Notes: generated by a model from the sequence alone, not told the origin. A stretch of 64,000 bases of DNA from Haloarcula argentinensis DSM 12282 (GCA_000336895.1 AOLX01000017.1:98702-162701), one strand, 5' to 3'. Shown: positions 9,511-19,000, numbered from the stretch's first letter. Translations and numbers: made by a program.

Positions 9511-10638
9511 ATGGAAACCGCCGCGTTCGAGACGGATCTGAGCCTCTTCAAGTATGACAACCTCGAGCAACTCCCGCCGGCGTACCGGGACCTTGAGACA
9601 GACGAGCGGACCGAGCGCATCGAGAGCGCGCTCGCCGAGCTTGGCGACGACGTGGTCATCCTCGGCCACAACTACCAGCGGCAGGAGATTGTCGAACACG
9701 CCGATTTCATCGGCGACTCCTATCAGCTCTCGAAGGAAGCCGCGCAGTCCGACGCCGATTACGTGATTTTCGGCGGCGTGACGTTCATGGCCGAATCCGC
9801 GGACATCATCACAGACGACGACCAGTCCGTGATTCTCCCGTCGATGGAGGCGTCCTGCCCGATGGCCGGCATGGCCGAGGCGCTGCAGGTCGACGCCGCG
9901 TGGGCGGAACTGACCGCGGCGCTCGACGACGACGAGGAGATCATCCCAATAACGTACATGAACAGCTACGCTGACCTGAAGGCCTTCTGCGCCGAGCAGG
10001 GCGGTCTGGTCTGTACGTCCTCGAATGCCCACAAGGCCTTCGAGTACGCTTTCGAGAAGGGCGACAAGGTGCTGTTCCTGCCCGACAAGCACCTTGGGGA
10101 GAACACGGCCCACCGGCTCGACATGGCCGACGAGACGGTCGAATGGGACCCCTGGGACGCCGAGGGCACCGACGCCGCCGACGCCGTCGAAAACGACGTC
10201 ATCCTCTGGGAGGGGTACTGCCAGGTTCACGAGCGCTTCCGCGAGCACCACATCGAGTCCATCCGTGAGGACTACCCCGACGCAAACGTCATCGTCCACC
10301 CCGAGTGCCGACGAGAGGTCGTCGAGGCCGCCGACGTGGCCGGCTCGACGTCGACGATCTGTGAGTCCGTCGCCGAGGCCGACCCCGGCGAAACGTGGGC
10401 AATCGGCACGGAGATTCACCTCACGCACCATCTCCAGCGGTGGCATCCCGACGTGAACGTCGTCCCGCTGTGTGGCGACGCCTGCATGGACTGCAACGCC
10501 ATGCGCCAGATCGACCCGAACTATCTCGCGTGGGTGCTAGAGGAACTGGTCGAGGGTCGCGAGCGTAACGTCATCGAGGTCGCGCCCGAAGAGAAGGAAC
10601 TGGCACAGGTCGCGATGGACCGAATGCTGGAGATCTAA
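9511..10638 (+). CDS. nadA: Quinolinate synthase A
   Basis: Condenses iminoaspartate with dihydroxyacetone phosphate to quinolinate in de novo NAD synthesis, using a [4Fe-4S] cluster. The 375-residue protein has the expected cysteine sets in SMEASCPMAGMAE, in the HPECRREV block and in CGDACMDCNAMRQ, plus the early LGHNYQR and GDSYQLSKEA motifs. The ATG at 9511 (METAAFETDLSLF) is chosen; a GTG at 9502 is a possible alternative. It is the first gene of nadABC, 2 nt from nadB. Confidence 0.95.
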   Translation: METAAFETDLSLFKYDNLEQLPPAYRDLETDERTERIESALAELGDDVVILGHNYQRQEIVEHADFIGDSYQLSKEAAQSDADYVIFGGVTFMAESADIITDDDQSVILPSMEASCPMAGMAEALQVDAAWAELTAALDDDEEIIPITYMNSYADLKAFCAEQGGLVCTSSNAHKAFEYAFEKGDKVLFLPDKHLGENTAHRLDMADETVEWDPWDAEGTDAADAVENDVILWEGYCQVHERFREHHIESIREDYPDANVIVHPECRREVVEAADVAGSTSTICESVAEADPGETWAIGTEIHLTHHLQRWHPDVNVVPLCGDACMDCNAMRQIDPNYLAWVLEELVEGRERNVIEVAPEEKELAQVAMDRMLEI

Positions 10639-10640
10639 CC

Positions 10641-12164
10641 ATGACGGACGATCCGATTACGTCGGACGTACTGGTCATCGGCTCCGGTATCGCCGGACTG
10701 GCGGCGGCGCTCGCCGCGGCCCGCGAAGGTGACGACGTGACGCTTGCCACGAAGGCGACCCGCCCGGAAGGCTCCTCTTCCTGGTGGGCTCAGGGCGGCA
10801 TCGCCGTCTCTCGGGACACGCCCGAAGAATTCAAAGACGACATCATGGCCGCCTCCGACGGCACCGCCGACTCCGAGGCCGTCGACGTGCTGGTCGAGAA
10901 CGCCAACGAAGCTGTCGAGGACGTGCTGCTGGAGACGCTCGACGTCGGCTTCGACCAGAACAGTTCGGGCCACGACTTCACCCGCGAGGCCGCACACAGC
11001 GAGGACCGCATTCTCCACGTGGACGCCTCGACGGGCAAGCATATTCACGTCCCGTTCTTGAACTACATCGACGACCACGACGGCGTGGAGATTCTGGACG
11101 ACACCGCCGCGCTCGAACTCATCCGCCACGAGGGCCGAGTCCACGGCGCGATGCTCGAATCCGATGGTGAGGTCGACCCGTACTTCGCCGGCAGCGTCGT
11201 GCTGGCGACCGGCGGCATCGGCGACCTCTACCCGCGGACGACGAATCCCGACAACACGACCGGGGACGGCATCGGGATGGCCGCGCTTGCCGGAGCCGAG
11301 GTCGAGGACATGGAGTACGTGCAGTTCCACCCAACCGCGTGCGTACTGGAGGAGAATGGCGACGCTGACGTTGCATTCCTCGTCAGCGAGGCCGTTCGCG
11401 GCGAGGGCGGCCTCCTGCGAAATGGGGACGGCGAGCGGTTCATGCCCGGCTACCACGCCGACGCCGAACTCGCGCCCCGTGACGTGGTCGCCCGTGCCGT
11501 CAAGGCCGAGCGCGAGGCAACAGGCGAAGTGACACTGGATGTCTCCCCGCTCGATTTCGCCGACGAGTTCCCCAACCTCGCCGACAGATGTGAGGAGCAC
11601 GGGGTTGACTGGACAGATGGCATCCCGGTCGCGCCCGCCGAGCACTTCCTCTGTGGCGGCATCAGCGTCGACGACCGTGGCCGGACGACGCTGGATCGGC
11701 TCTACGCCGTCGGCGAGTGCTCCCGGACCGGCGTCCACGGCGCGAACCGCCTCGCAAGTACATCCCTGCTTGAGGGACTGGTCTGGGGTCTGCGTGCCGG
11801 CGAAGACGCTGCCGGGGCCGATCCGGAACCAATCGAAGCGCCGGAACTGCTCGAACGCGACCCGGACCTGCCCGAGCGGTTCGCCCGCGACAAGTTCCAG
11901 CGGCTGACCCGCGTGATGGACGAGAACGTCGGCGTCGAGCGCGACCCCGCGGAGCTGCAGCGAGCGATGGCTGTCCTCCGCCGGCTCAAGGGCGAGGTCG
12001 ACGCCTACGTCCGTACGCGAACCAGTCGCTCGCTGTACGAACTCCGCCACGCCAGCGTCACCGCCCTGTTGATCGCGCGCCACGCCGCCGAGAACGAGGA
12101 GAGCGTCGGCACGCACAACCTCGTTGACGCGAGCGAGGACCCACCGGAGTCCACGGCCGACTGA
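10641..12164 (+). CDS. nadB: L-aspartate oxidase
   Basis: FAD enzyme that oxidises L-aspartate to iminoaspartate for NadA. The 507-residue protein begins with the dinucleotide-binding GSGIAGLAAALAA and has SSWWAQGGIAVS, the flavin-binding LATGGIGDLYPRTTNPDNTT segment, the active-site FHPTA, and near the end of the flavin domain YAVGECSRTGVHGANRLAST. The C-terminal helical domain (about 410-500) is complete. The ATG follows the nadA stop after 2 nt, and the TGA overlaps the nadC ATG by one base. Confidence 0.95.
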   Translation: MTDDPITSDVLVIGSGIAGLAAALAAAREGDDVTLATKATRPEGSSSWWAQGGIAVSRDTPEEFKDDIMAASDGTADSEAVDVLVENANEAVEDVLLETLDVGFDQNSSGHDFTREAAHSEDRILHVDASTGKHIHVPFLNYIDDHDGVEILDDTAALELIRHEGRVHGAMLESDGEVDPYFAGSVVLATGGIGDLYPRTTNPDNTTGDGIGMAALAGAEVEDMEYVQFHPTACVLEENGDADVAFLVSEAVRGEGGLLRNGDGERFMPGYHADAELAPRDVVARAVKAEREATGEVTLDVSPLDFADEFPNLADRCEEHGVDWTDGIPVAPAEHFLCGGISVDDRGRTTLDRLYAVGECSRTGVHGANRLASTSLLEGLVWGLRAGEDAAGADPEPIEAPELLERDPDLPERFARDKFQRLTRVMDENVGVERDPAELQRAMAVLRRLKGEVDAYVRTRTSRSLYELRHASVTALLIARHAAENEESVGTHNLVDASEDPPESTAD

Positions 12165-12985
12165 TGCTCACCGACAGCGACATCGAGCGGTGGCTCCGTG
12201 AGGACGTGGGCCACCACGATGTGACCAACGACGTGCCCGGGACGACCGAGGGGCGACTAGTCGCAAAAGCGTCCGGCGTAGTTGCGGGTCTCGACGCCGC
12301 CACTGCAGTGTTCGAGTATCTGGACTGTGCGGTAGAGACACCGGTCGACTCCGGGGACGCTATCGACGCCGGCGACGTGGTGCTTCGCGTCGACGGCCCC
12401 GCGCAGTCGGTGCTCCGCGGCGAGCGCGTCGCCGTGAACGTCGCAGGCCACGCGTCAGGCGTGGCAACGAAGACCCGGGCCGCCGTCGATGCAGCAGCAT
12501 CGGCTGCGACGGGTTCACCGCCCCGCATCGCCGGGACGCGAAAGACGACCCCGGGATTGCGTGGCGTCGAGAAGCGGGCGGTAGCGGCCGGCGGCGGCGA
12601 CACCCACCGGCTTGACCTCTCACACATGGTGATGGTCAAGGACAACCACATCGCCGAAATGGGCCTCGTTGACGCTATTGAGCACTTCCGCGAGCGGGCC
12701 TCCTTCGCGACGAAGCTCGACGTAGAGGTCGAAGCCCCAGAGGACGCCCCACGGGCCGCTGAGTCCGGCGCAGACATCGTCTTGCTGGATAACATGTCCC
12801 CTGCTGAGACCGAGCGGGCGGCCGACCTCGTGGCGGCGGCCGACGCAGATGCCTTCACTGAAGCCAGCGGCGGCATCACCGTTGCGGACGTGCCGGCGTA
12901 CGCCGAAACGGGCGTGGACATCATCTCGATGGGGTCGCTGACCCACTCCGCGCCGACGCTCGATTTCTCCTTCCGAACGGGCTGA
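12164..12985 (+). CDS. nadC: Quinolinate phosphoribosyltransferase (decarboxylating)
   Basis: Converts quinolinate and PRPP to nicotinate mononucleotide. The 273-residue protein shows GTRKTTPGLR, the quinolinate/PRPP-binding arginine and lysine motif, then THRLDLSHMVMVKDNHI and the barrel motifs LDVEVE, DIVLLDNM and EASGGI. It shares its start with the nadB stop (TGATG), so it is the last gene of the nadABC operon. The next gene converges with it 6 nt beyond the stop. Confidence 0.96.
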   Translation: MLTDSDIERWLREDVGHHDVTNDVPGTTEGRLVAKASGVVAGLDAATAVFEYLDCAVETPVDSGDAIDAGDVVLRVDGPAQSVLRGERVAVNVAGHASGVATKTRAAVDAAASAATGSPPRIAGTRKTTPGLRGVEKRAVAAGGGDTHRLDLSHMVMVKDNHIAEMGLVDAIEHFRERASFATKLDVEVEAPEDAPRAAESGADIVLLDNMSPAETERAADLVAAADADAFTEASGGITVADVPAYAETGVDIISMGSLTHSAPTLDFSFRTG

Positions 12986-12991
12986 ATCCAG

Positions 12992-13483
12992 TCAGTCCGG
13001 CCGACTCGACGAGGATTCGGTTCTGAGTTCGGGCGGGAGTTCGAGTTGCTTGATACCGGCGCGGTCGTCGATTCGGAACCGGTACAGCGCTGTGGTTTCC
13101 GTCTCGGCCGCCCGCTCGAACACGTCTGGCTTCCAAGACGTGTCGATCCGTTCTTCGATTGCCTTGCGTTCGTCCTCGGGGACTCGTTCGATGGTTCCCG
13201 TCAGCAGGACGCTGCGCCAGTTGAACGTCGTTTCGATATCGTAGACGAGAAACCGGGCAACGTCCGCGTCGTCGCTCGCCGTCACTTTCCGGCTGTCGGT
13301 ACCGAGAACGTAGACGAAGTAGAGCGCGGCGTCGCCGTCGTACCAGAAACTGAGCGGGCGCAGTAGCGGCGCGGCGTCAGTCGGGACACCCAGCACGCCG
13401 ACGCTTTTCGGTTCGAGGGCCTTTTCGATGTCCTCGCTGTCCATCTGGAGCATCCCGAAGTCTTCCAGTTCGGCAACTGTCAT
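12992..13483 (-). CDS. FMN-binding split-barrel protein (pyridoxamine oxidase-like)
   Basis: A 163-residue protein of the pyridoxamine 5'-phosphate oxidase-related split-barrel superfamily. The pattern GVLGVPTDAAPLLRPLSFWYDGDAALYFVYVLGTDSRKV, followed by RFLVYDIETTFNWRSVLLTGTIERV, is typical of small haloarchaeal members that bind FMN or F420. The ATG at 13483 (MTVAELEDFG) is preferred over a TTG at 13501. It is not a true PdxH, because PLP-binding residues are not evident. The role is unknown. Confidence 0.8.
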   Translation of the reverse strand: MTVAELEDFGMLQMDSEDIEKALEPKSVGVLGVPTDAAPLLRPLSFWYDGDAALYFVYVLGTDSRKVTASDDADVARFLVYDIETTFNWRSVLLTGTIERVPEDERKAIEERIDTSWKPDVFERAAETETTALYRFRIDDRAGIKQLELPPELRTESSSSRPD

Positions 13484-13575
13484 ATCCTCAATTGTCGGCA
13501 AATAATCATAAACCCATAGGGCGCTGCCAGCGGTCGCTCCGTTCGGCAGGCAGTGGTACTTACCGGGAGTCCGTC

Positions 13576-14310
13576 TCAGTCCAGTCGGCGAGCGAGCATC
13601 ACCTCGTCGACCAGCTCACCGCCGATTTCGTAGTGGCCATCGCGGACAGCCTCGACCGTCCAGCCGGCCTCCTGCAGGAAGTCGACGGCCCGCTCGTTCG
13701 TGGCCGGTAGGCTGTTGTACACCTTCCGACAGCCACGGCTGGCGGCCCATTCGACTCCGCGATGCAGCAGGTGGCTCCCGATCCCGTGGCGGCGGTAGGT
13801 CTCCATCACGCCGAGCGTGAGTTCGGCCGTCGACGCGAGTTCGTCCACCTCGGACATGGCGACGTGGACCCAGCCGACGACATCGTCGTCGACGGTGGCG
13901 ACGAACACGACGCGACAGCGGTTGGGGCCCCAGCGGACGAGTGTGTCCTCGTAGGCCAGTTGCTCGGCGACGCCGGCCGCGATAATATACGGCGCTTCAC
14001 TGGTCACGTCGCGGATCGTACCGACGACGCCGGAGAGGTCCGGCGGCCGGGACGGCCGTATCTCGTAGCTGACACCGGCCTCGTAGTGTTCGGCCGTCTC
14101 ACCGTCGTGCAGCGCCACGGTGAGCTTCCCATCATCGGTGGACTCGATGAGGTCGTCCCGTTTGAGAATGGAGACGTGGTGTTGGAACCGCTCGGGGTCG
14201 ACGCTGATGGCTTCGGCCACCTCCGCGGGCGCGACAGGGCCGTTCCGTTCCACGAACCGATACACGTCGGACCGCTCACCACCGAGTTCGAGGTCTGTTG
14301 GGGACGGCAT
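13576..14310 (-). CDS. GNAT acetyltransferase with N-terminal winged helix
   Basis: A 244-residue protein with two parts. Residues about 12-65 form a winged-helix DNA-binding-like domain (SDVYRFVERNGPVAPAEVAEAISVDPERFQHHVSILKRDDLI). Residues about 75-244 form a GNAT fold with the acetyl-CoA loop in VMETYRRHGIGSHLLHRGVEWA and the motif B segment YNSLPATNERAVDFLQEAGW. The ATG at 14310 is preferred over a GTG at 14325 because an AT-containing promoter (CTTCAAGTAGG) then sits at leaderless distance. The fusion suggests an acetyltransferase tied to transcription, or one whose HTH now only mediates dimerisation. Confidence 0.82.
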   Translation of the reverse strand: MPSPTDLELGGERSDVYRFVERNGPVAPAEVAEAISVDPERFQHHVSILKRDDLIESTDDGKLTVALHDGETAEHYEAGVSYEIRPSRPPDLSGVVGTIRDVTSEAPYIIAAGVAEQLAYEDTLVRWGPNRCRVVFVATVDDDVVGWVHVAMSEVDELASTAELTLGVMETYRRHGIGSHLLHRGVEWAASRGCRKVYNSLPATNERAVDFLQEAGWTVEAVRDGHYEIGGELVDEVMLARRLD

Positions 14311-14496
14311 TTCGCTATGGCTCACTGACGACTGTACCTACTTGAAGCTATCCGGCACCGTCACCTGCAGTGGCAGGCCACCTTGGGAGTGGCGCTGCCG
14401 TGGTCATCGGTGAGAGCGGCTGGAACAGGCGTTGCTGCCGCGGGCAGCAAACCCCTCCGCATGAGGCTTTTGTACGGTCGTGGCTCAGTCCCGACT

Positions 14497-15165
14497 ATGC
14501 CAGACGCGGTTCGTCAGTGTCCCGAGGACGGTTACTTCGAGGGCGACACGTGCCCGGTCTGTGACAGAGCGGGGACTCAAGTTCTCGACGGCGCACGGCG
14601 GCGACAGCTCTCGAAGTTCGTCTCGGGCGCGCTCAGACATTTCCCCGACGACGCAGGCATCGAGGTAGACGAAGCGGGGTGGACGGACTTCGAGTCCCTC
14701 TGCAATGCAGTCGAGCGACAGTATGACTGGGCTGATGATGCGACACTGGCCGGCGTCATCGCCACGGACCCGAAAGGACGGTTCGAGCGGACGGGAGCCA
14801 GTGACGAGGCAGAGACAGCGACCGTCGGCGGCCGTGTCCGGGCGGCGTACGGGCATTCCATCGACGTGACCCTCAACGAGACCGCCGACCCCGTTCCGTC
14901 GACACTGTTCCACGGGACTGCCCCGCGGAACGCCGATTCGATACGCGAGGCGGGGCTGAAGCCGATGGGTCGTCAGACGGTCCACCTCTCAGAATCCGTC
15001 GCAACAGCCCGGGAGGTGGGGCGTCGCCACGCGGCCGACCCGGTCGTGTTCGTTGTCGACGCCGCGGCGATGCAGGCCGACGACCGCCGGATCGTCAAGC
15101 GCGGGACCGAAACGTACACCACTGCCCGCGTGCCGCCGCAGTATCTCTCCGTGCTCGAAAGCTAG
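14497..15165 (+). CDS. kptA: RNA 2'-phosphotransferase (Tpt1/KptA)
   Basis: Removes a 2'-phosphate from RNA by transfer to NAD, the reaction that finishes tRNA splicing in eukaryotes. The 222-residue protein has the N-terminal lobe RRQLSKFVSGALRHFP (R47, H48), RAAYGHSIDV, the NAD-binding LFHGTAPRNADSIREAGL and VHLSESVATAREVG. The first 25 residues add a cysteine cluster (C8, C19, C22), probably a partial zinc site and not part of the core enzyme. The ATG at 14497 lies about 30 nt after a TATA-like GGCTTTTGTAC, consistent with a leaderless mRNA. An in-frame ATG at 14461 would include that element. Confidence 0.92.
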   Translation: MPDAVRQCPEDGYFEGDTCPVCDRAGTQVLDGARRRQLSKFVSGALRHFPDDAGIEVDEAGWTDFESLCNAVERQYDWADDATLAGVIATDPKGRFERTGASDEAETATVGGRVRAAYGHSIDVTLNETADPVPSTLFHGTAPRNADSIREAGLKPMGRQTVHLSESVATAREVGRRHAADPVVFVVDAAAMQADDRRIVKRGTETYTTARVPPQYLSVLES

Positions 15166-15182
15166 CGTGGTCGCGCCGCCCG

Positions 15183-16742
15183 CTACTCGACCAGCGGCGT
15201 GCCAGTCATCGCGTCCGGCCGGTCGATTCCCATGAGTGTGAGCATCGTCGGCGCGAGGTCGGCCAGCGTCCCGCCGTCGCGGGCGGTCCGACCGCCGGCG
15301 GTTCCGTCAGGAGAGAGGTAGATGAACGGGACGGGGTTAGTCGTGTGGGCCGTGTGCGGGTCCTCGACGGTCCCCATGTCGTCGGCGTTCCCGTGGTCGG
15401 CACAGATGAGTGCGTGCCCGCCGGCAGCCTGAATTGCCGCGATAAGCCGGCCGAGCTGTTCGTCGACGGCCTCGACGGCGGTCACCGCCGCGTCGAAGTC
15501 GCCGGTGTGGCCGACCATATCGGGGTTGGCGAAGTTCAGGACCATCGCGTCGGGGTCCTCGGTCTCGATGAACTCGATAGCGGTGTCAGCCAGTTCCGGC
15601 GCGCTCATTTCCGGTTGCATGTCGTAGGTCGCCACGTCGGGACTGTCGACGATTTCGCGGCTCTCGCCGTCGAACGCGACCTCACGGCCGCCGTTGAGGA
15701 AGTAGGTGACGTGGGGGTACTTCTCCGTCTCGGCCAGCCGAATCTGGGTCCGCCCGGCGTCCGAGAGCACTTCGCCGAGAACATCCTCGGGCTGGTTCGG
15801 CGGGAACGCGACCGGCAGGTCGAACGTCTCGTCGTACTGCGTCATCGTCACCAGCCGGGTGTCCGGCGGCTCGGTGTCGGCTCCCCAGTCGTCCGGGCGG
15901 ATGTCGCCGAGCATCCGGGTGAGCTGTCGGGCGCGGTCCGACCGGAAATTGAAAAAGATGACCGCGTCGCCGCCTTCGAGGCCAGCGTGGTCGCCGACGG
16001 TCGTCGGCTCGATGAACTCGTCAGTGGTGTCGCGAGCGTACGACTCCGCGGCGGCCGTGACGGCGTCGTCGGCGTGGTGGTCGCCCTCGCGGTGGACGAT
16101 GGCGTCGTAGGCCCGGCGGGTCCGCTCCCAGTTCTGGTCGCGGTCCATCGCGTAGTAGCGCCCGCAGACGGTGGCGACGTGGCCAGTTCCGTGCTCCTCG
16201 GCATTGGCTTCGAGGTCGGCGAGGTACTCCTCGCCGCCGGTCGGCGAGGTGTCACGACCGTCGGTGAAGGCGTGTGAGACGGCCTCGGTATCACGCTCGC
16301 CGGCGAGTTCGATGAGCGCATGGAGATGGTCCTGATACGAGTGGACGCCACCGTCGGAGACGAGGCCCATGAAGTGGACCCGGCCGCCGTGGTCTTCGGC
16401 GTGCTCGAAGGCCGACAGAATCGTTTCGTTCTCGAAGAATGGCGGGTCCTGCGCGTCGTCGTCGGGCGGTGATTCGCCACGTGAGCGAGCGATACTGTCG
16501 CTGACGCGAGCGGAGTCCTGTTTGACGACGCGGCCGGCCCCGATGTTGAGGTGGCCGACCTCGGAGTTGCCCATCTGACCCTCCGGGAGGCCGACCCGGC
16601 GGCCGTGGGTGGCAAGCGTCGACGCTGCGCCTGCGTCTCGGTAGCGGTCGAAGTTCGGCGTGTCGGCGGCGGCGACGGCATCCCGAACATCGTCGTCCGG
16701 ATTCAGGCCCCAGCCGTCCAAGATGATGAGTCCGGCGTCCAT
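15183..16742 (-). CDS. gpmI: 2,3-bisphosphoglycerate-independent phosphoglycerate mutase
   Basis: Interconverts 3- and 2-phosphoglycerate in the lower part of glycolysis/gluconeogenesis, using two metal ions. The 519-residue protein belongs to the long bacterial-type GpmI class and not the short archaeal ApgM class. It has LIILDGWGLN at the start, the phospho-serine in QMGNSEVGHLNIGAGR (S60), DGRDTSPTGGEEYL, and the metal-binding ICADHGNADDMG...HTAHTTNPVPFI. The start at 16742 places MDAGLIILDGWG at the N terminus; an in-frame extension to 16787 has no family support. It converges with kptA. Confidence 0.96.
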   Translation of the reverse strand: MDAGLIILDGWGLNPDDDVRDAVAAADTPNFDRYRDAGAASTLATHGRRVGLPEGQMGNSEVGHLNIGAGRVVKQDSARVSDSIARSRGESPPDDDAQDPPFFENETILSAFEHAEDHGGRVHFMGLVSDGGVHSYQDHLHALIELAGERDTEAVSHAFTDGRDTSPTGGEEYLADLEANAEEHGTGHVATVCGRYYAMDRDQNWERTRRAYDAIVHREGDHHADDAVTAAAESYARDTTDEFIEPTTVGDHAGLEGGDAVIFFNFRSDRARQLTRMLGDIRPDDWGADTEPPDTRLVTMTQYDETFDLPVAFPPNQPEDVLGEVLSDAGRTQIRLAETEKYPHVTYFLNGGREVAFDGESREIVDSPDVATYDMQPEMSAPELADTAIEFIETEDPDAMVLNFANPDMVGHTGDFDAAVTAVEAVDEQLGRLIAAIQAAGGHALICADHGNADDMGTVEDPHTAHTTNPVPFIYLSPDGTAGGRTARDGGTLADLAPTMLTLMGIDRPDAMTGTPLVE

Positions 16743-16913
16743 ACCCGGTGGGTCACGCGACCGGCGTAATACACTGTCGGTCAGCACCGAACGTGACGGT
16801 CGATAATGCGAAATTCGGCAGTGCTGATGGGGCTATTCCCCCGCCTCCGCCCCGCTATCGTTGTCGGTATCTGGAACCCTGAAATTAAGAGGGTGGCCCG
16901 CCTTCGGTCGGGC

Positions 16914-17306
16914 ATGACTCGAAATATTCTCTCGGAGGATCTGGCCGACGCAATCGTCACGACAGCCCGGACAGCGACAGGCGATTCGCTCCGCTCGGTA
17001 ACGTATTTCACACGTGCGAACTTCGAGCAACTCTACCTGCGGGAGGACCTCGAACAGGACGCCGACCTCAACGACTTCGTCGGCCACGAGTGGCAGGGGT
17101 ACAAGCAGACGAAGAACGCCTATCAGGAGTCCGAACTGGGCGATTATCGCTTCACAGTGCGCGCGTTCTCCAACGGCTACCTCGTGCGGGCGACAACCGA
17201 ACGACAGGGCGTGCTCATCACCACAGACGGCCTGACCATGCAGTCCTACGAAGAGATCGCCGAGGCGATCGAACGCATCCTCCGTGAAGAGTCCGGCAAG
17301 GAGTAA
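16914..17306 (+). CDS. Conserved haloarchaeal protein of unknown function
   Basis: A 130-residue acidic protein beginning MTRNILSEDLADAIVTTART. The central part has LRSVTYFTRANFEQLYLREDLEQD, and the rest alternates short strands and helices (YRFTVRAFSNGYLVRATTERQGVLITTDG...EEIAEAIERIL). The pattern resembles a small alpha/beta ligand- or protein-binding domain found widely in haloarchaea. The ATG at 16914 follows AAATTAAGAGGG, a TATA-like site at leaderless distance. No function is recognised; it has no signal peptide or membrane helix. Confidence 0.75.
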   Translation: MTRNILSEDLADAIVTTARTATGDSLRSVTYFTRANFEQLYLREDLEQDADLNDFVGHEWQGYKQTKNAYQESELGDYRFTVRAFSNGYLVRATTERQGVLITTDGLTMQSYEEIAEAIERILREESGKE

Positions 17307-17441
17307 TACTGTCGGCTGTAACTGTTACAAGATATTCGCTACCTGGAGTGGCGAAATTCGTCACAGACGTCCAGTCGCCAGTATGAGCACCGAGTCGGCG
17401 GGCGACCAAAGGGTTATGCCCGTCCCGGCGAACCCACGGGC

Positions 17442-18692
17442 ATGACGCTGGACCCGGTCCACGTCGACGGGATCGCCAAGCTCGCCGGGCAGGTGCGCGA
17501 GACCGTCGAGACGAGTGACCAGGAGGCGGCTGCCGAGGAAGTGTGGGACAACTTTCTGGACCCGCTGTGGCAGGACGGAACGAAGATTCTGGAGCCACTG
17601 GACGAGCAGCGCCGCAGGAAGGTCCCCATCGAGGATATCGCGCTGGCGGACCCGCCGTTTCCGACCCAGCACGGCCTGGACTCGGGGACGATCAATCCGA
17701 CGACGTTCAAGAACGGGCTGGTGCTGGACGTGGCACAGGCGGCGATGGGCAGCGTTCCGTCAGATGTCGAACTCCACCGTGGCCGGACCATCATCATGGC
17801 CGTTCATTCGAACGATGCGACTCTGGGGTTCGACGGCGAGTGGCAGGGCGGGGACCGCGGCTACGCCAAGCGGCGCGTCCTCGACGTACCACAGGTCGAC
17901 CGTTACGAACAGCGGGTCGTCCACGCGCTGGCGCTGTACCTCGCGGAGAGCCAGCACGCACTGACCAACGCCGACATGGTCGAGGACCTGTTCATCCTCG
18001 ACGGCCCCATCTACCCGACCGGGGTGCTCCGATGGGCCGACCGCGACACCGAACTGGCCGACCTGCTCGCGGAGGACGACCGCCCCAAAACGGTCGTGAA
18101 CAACTACGTCGACCTCGTCGAGCGGTTCGTCGAGCGGGACGTCCCGATGGTGGGCTTTATCAAGAACTCCTCGACGAAGGCTCTCACGCGTGCATTACGG
18201 CGCAAGACCAACGCTCCGTGGGTGAACGATACCGCCTTCTTCCGCCGAATATTGGAGCGCCGCGACGACGAGGGCGAGCGGCAGACCGACTGTCTCACCG
18301 CGACGAACTGGTTCCGCTCTCGGGGGGGAACTGACGGCATCATGGCCGCCGACGGCGACGCGCTGGGCATCGAGCGGTCGCTCGACCCAGAAGCGTACGA
18401 AGTGACGTTTTTCGTCCTCTACGACCCGCGCTCGGACCTGGTGTTCCGCGTCGAGGCCCCGTACGCGTTCACCCAAGACCCGGACCAACGGGCCAAACTC
18501 ACGCGACAGATACTCCACGACGTGGCCCGGGAACAGGGGCCGCCACTGGCTATTGGGAAGGCCGACGAACTCGCCAAAATCGACCGGCAGGGCAGCGAAG
18601 AACTTACCCGCCGCATCGAGCGAACGTTCGAGACTGACCGAGAGCGGGAGTACAACGACATCCGGTGGGGAGCCGTCGAAGAATCGTTCTGA
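17442..18692 (+). CDS. nurA: DNA end-processing nuclease NurA
   Basis: The 5'-3' nuclease that works with the HerA translocase (and Mre11-Rad50) to resect DNA double-strand ends in archaea. The 416-residue protein has the catalytic Asp in HGLDSGTINP (D80), a second metal-ligand region in LFILDGPIYPTGVL (D187), and the RNase H-like core with VGFIKNSSTKALTR and FFVLYDPRSDLVFRVEAPY. A TATA-like GGGTTATGCC lies about 28 nt before the ATG, suggesting a leaderless mRNA. Its partner herA lies 5.7 kb downstream on the same strand, with the low-GC island in between. Confidence 0.92.
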   Translation: MTLDPVHVDGIAKLAGQVRETVETSDQEAAAEEVWDNFLDPLWQDGTKILEPLDEQRRRKVPIEDIALADPPFPTQHGLDSGTINPTTFKNGLVLDVAQAAMGSVPSDVELHRGRTIIMAVHSNDATLGFDGEWQGGDRGYAKRRVLDVPQVDRYEQRVVHALALYLAESQHALTNADMVEDLFILDGPIYPTGVLRWADRDTELADLLAEDDRPKTVVNNYVDLVERFVERDVPMVGFIKNSSTKALTRALRRKTNAPWVNDTAFFRRILERRDDEGERQTDCLTATNWFRSRGGTDGIMAADGDALGIERSLDPEAYEVTFFVLYDPRSDLVFRVEAPYAFTQDPDQRAKLTRQILHDVAREQGPPLAIGKADELAKIDRQGSEELTRRIERTFETDREREYNDIRWGAVEESF

Positions 18693-18697
18693 AGGGG

Positions 18698-19000
18698 TTA
18701 GTCACGACGGGCCAGCACGATAGCGTAGAGGAGGACGAAGAGACCGACGAGTTCCGTGATAGTGCCCGGAAGAGGAAACACCACTCGCGGGAGGACCTGC
18801 ACGGCACTAAGGGTAACGAGGTACGAGACGAAGGTGAGGAGACTGATTCCGGTAGCCAGTGCGAGCATGGAACGGGTCCGCCGTCGACGGTAGCCAACGA
18901 GCGCCAATGCAGCAATGAGCAGTCCGACCCCCGTCTGTGCGAGGTGGAACGCAGTGTTCACGGTAACCCACGTTTCGGCGGAGAGGCCGGCAAAATCCAT
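18698..19000 (-). CDS. Three-helix membrane protein paired with an HTH regulator
   Basis: A 100-residue protein with three membrane helices (about 10-31, 42-62 and 72-95) and short Arg-rich loops (GYRRRRTR). The start at 19000 (MDFAGLSAETWVTVNTAFH) overlaps the stop of the upstream HTH gene by one base (TGATG), so the pair is co-translated. Pairs of a small ArsR-type regulator and a three-helix membrane protein (DUF7521-like) recur in haloarchaea. A membrane sensor or anti-regulator role is possible but not shown. Confidence 0.7.
   Translation of the reverse strand: MDFAGLSAETWVTVNTAFHLAQTGVGLLIAALALVGYRRRRTRSMLALATGISLLTFVSYLVTLSAVQVLPRVVFPLPGTITELVGLFVLLYAIVLARRD

Noticed and set aside
17383..17445. 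A 20-codon reading frame (MSTESAGDQRV...) that overlaps the nurA start by ATGA
   Set aside because: The likely nurA TATA (GGGTTATGCC) lies inside it, so the leaderless nurA mRNA would not contain its start. Coincidence is more likely than a leader peptide.
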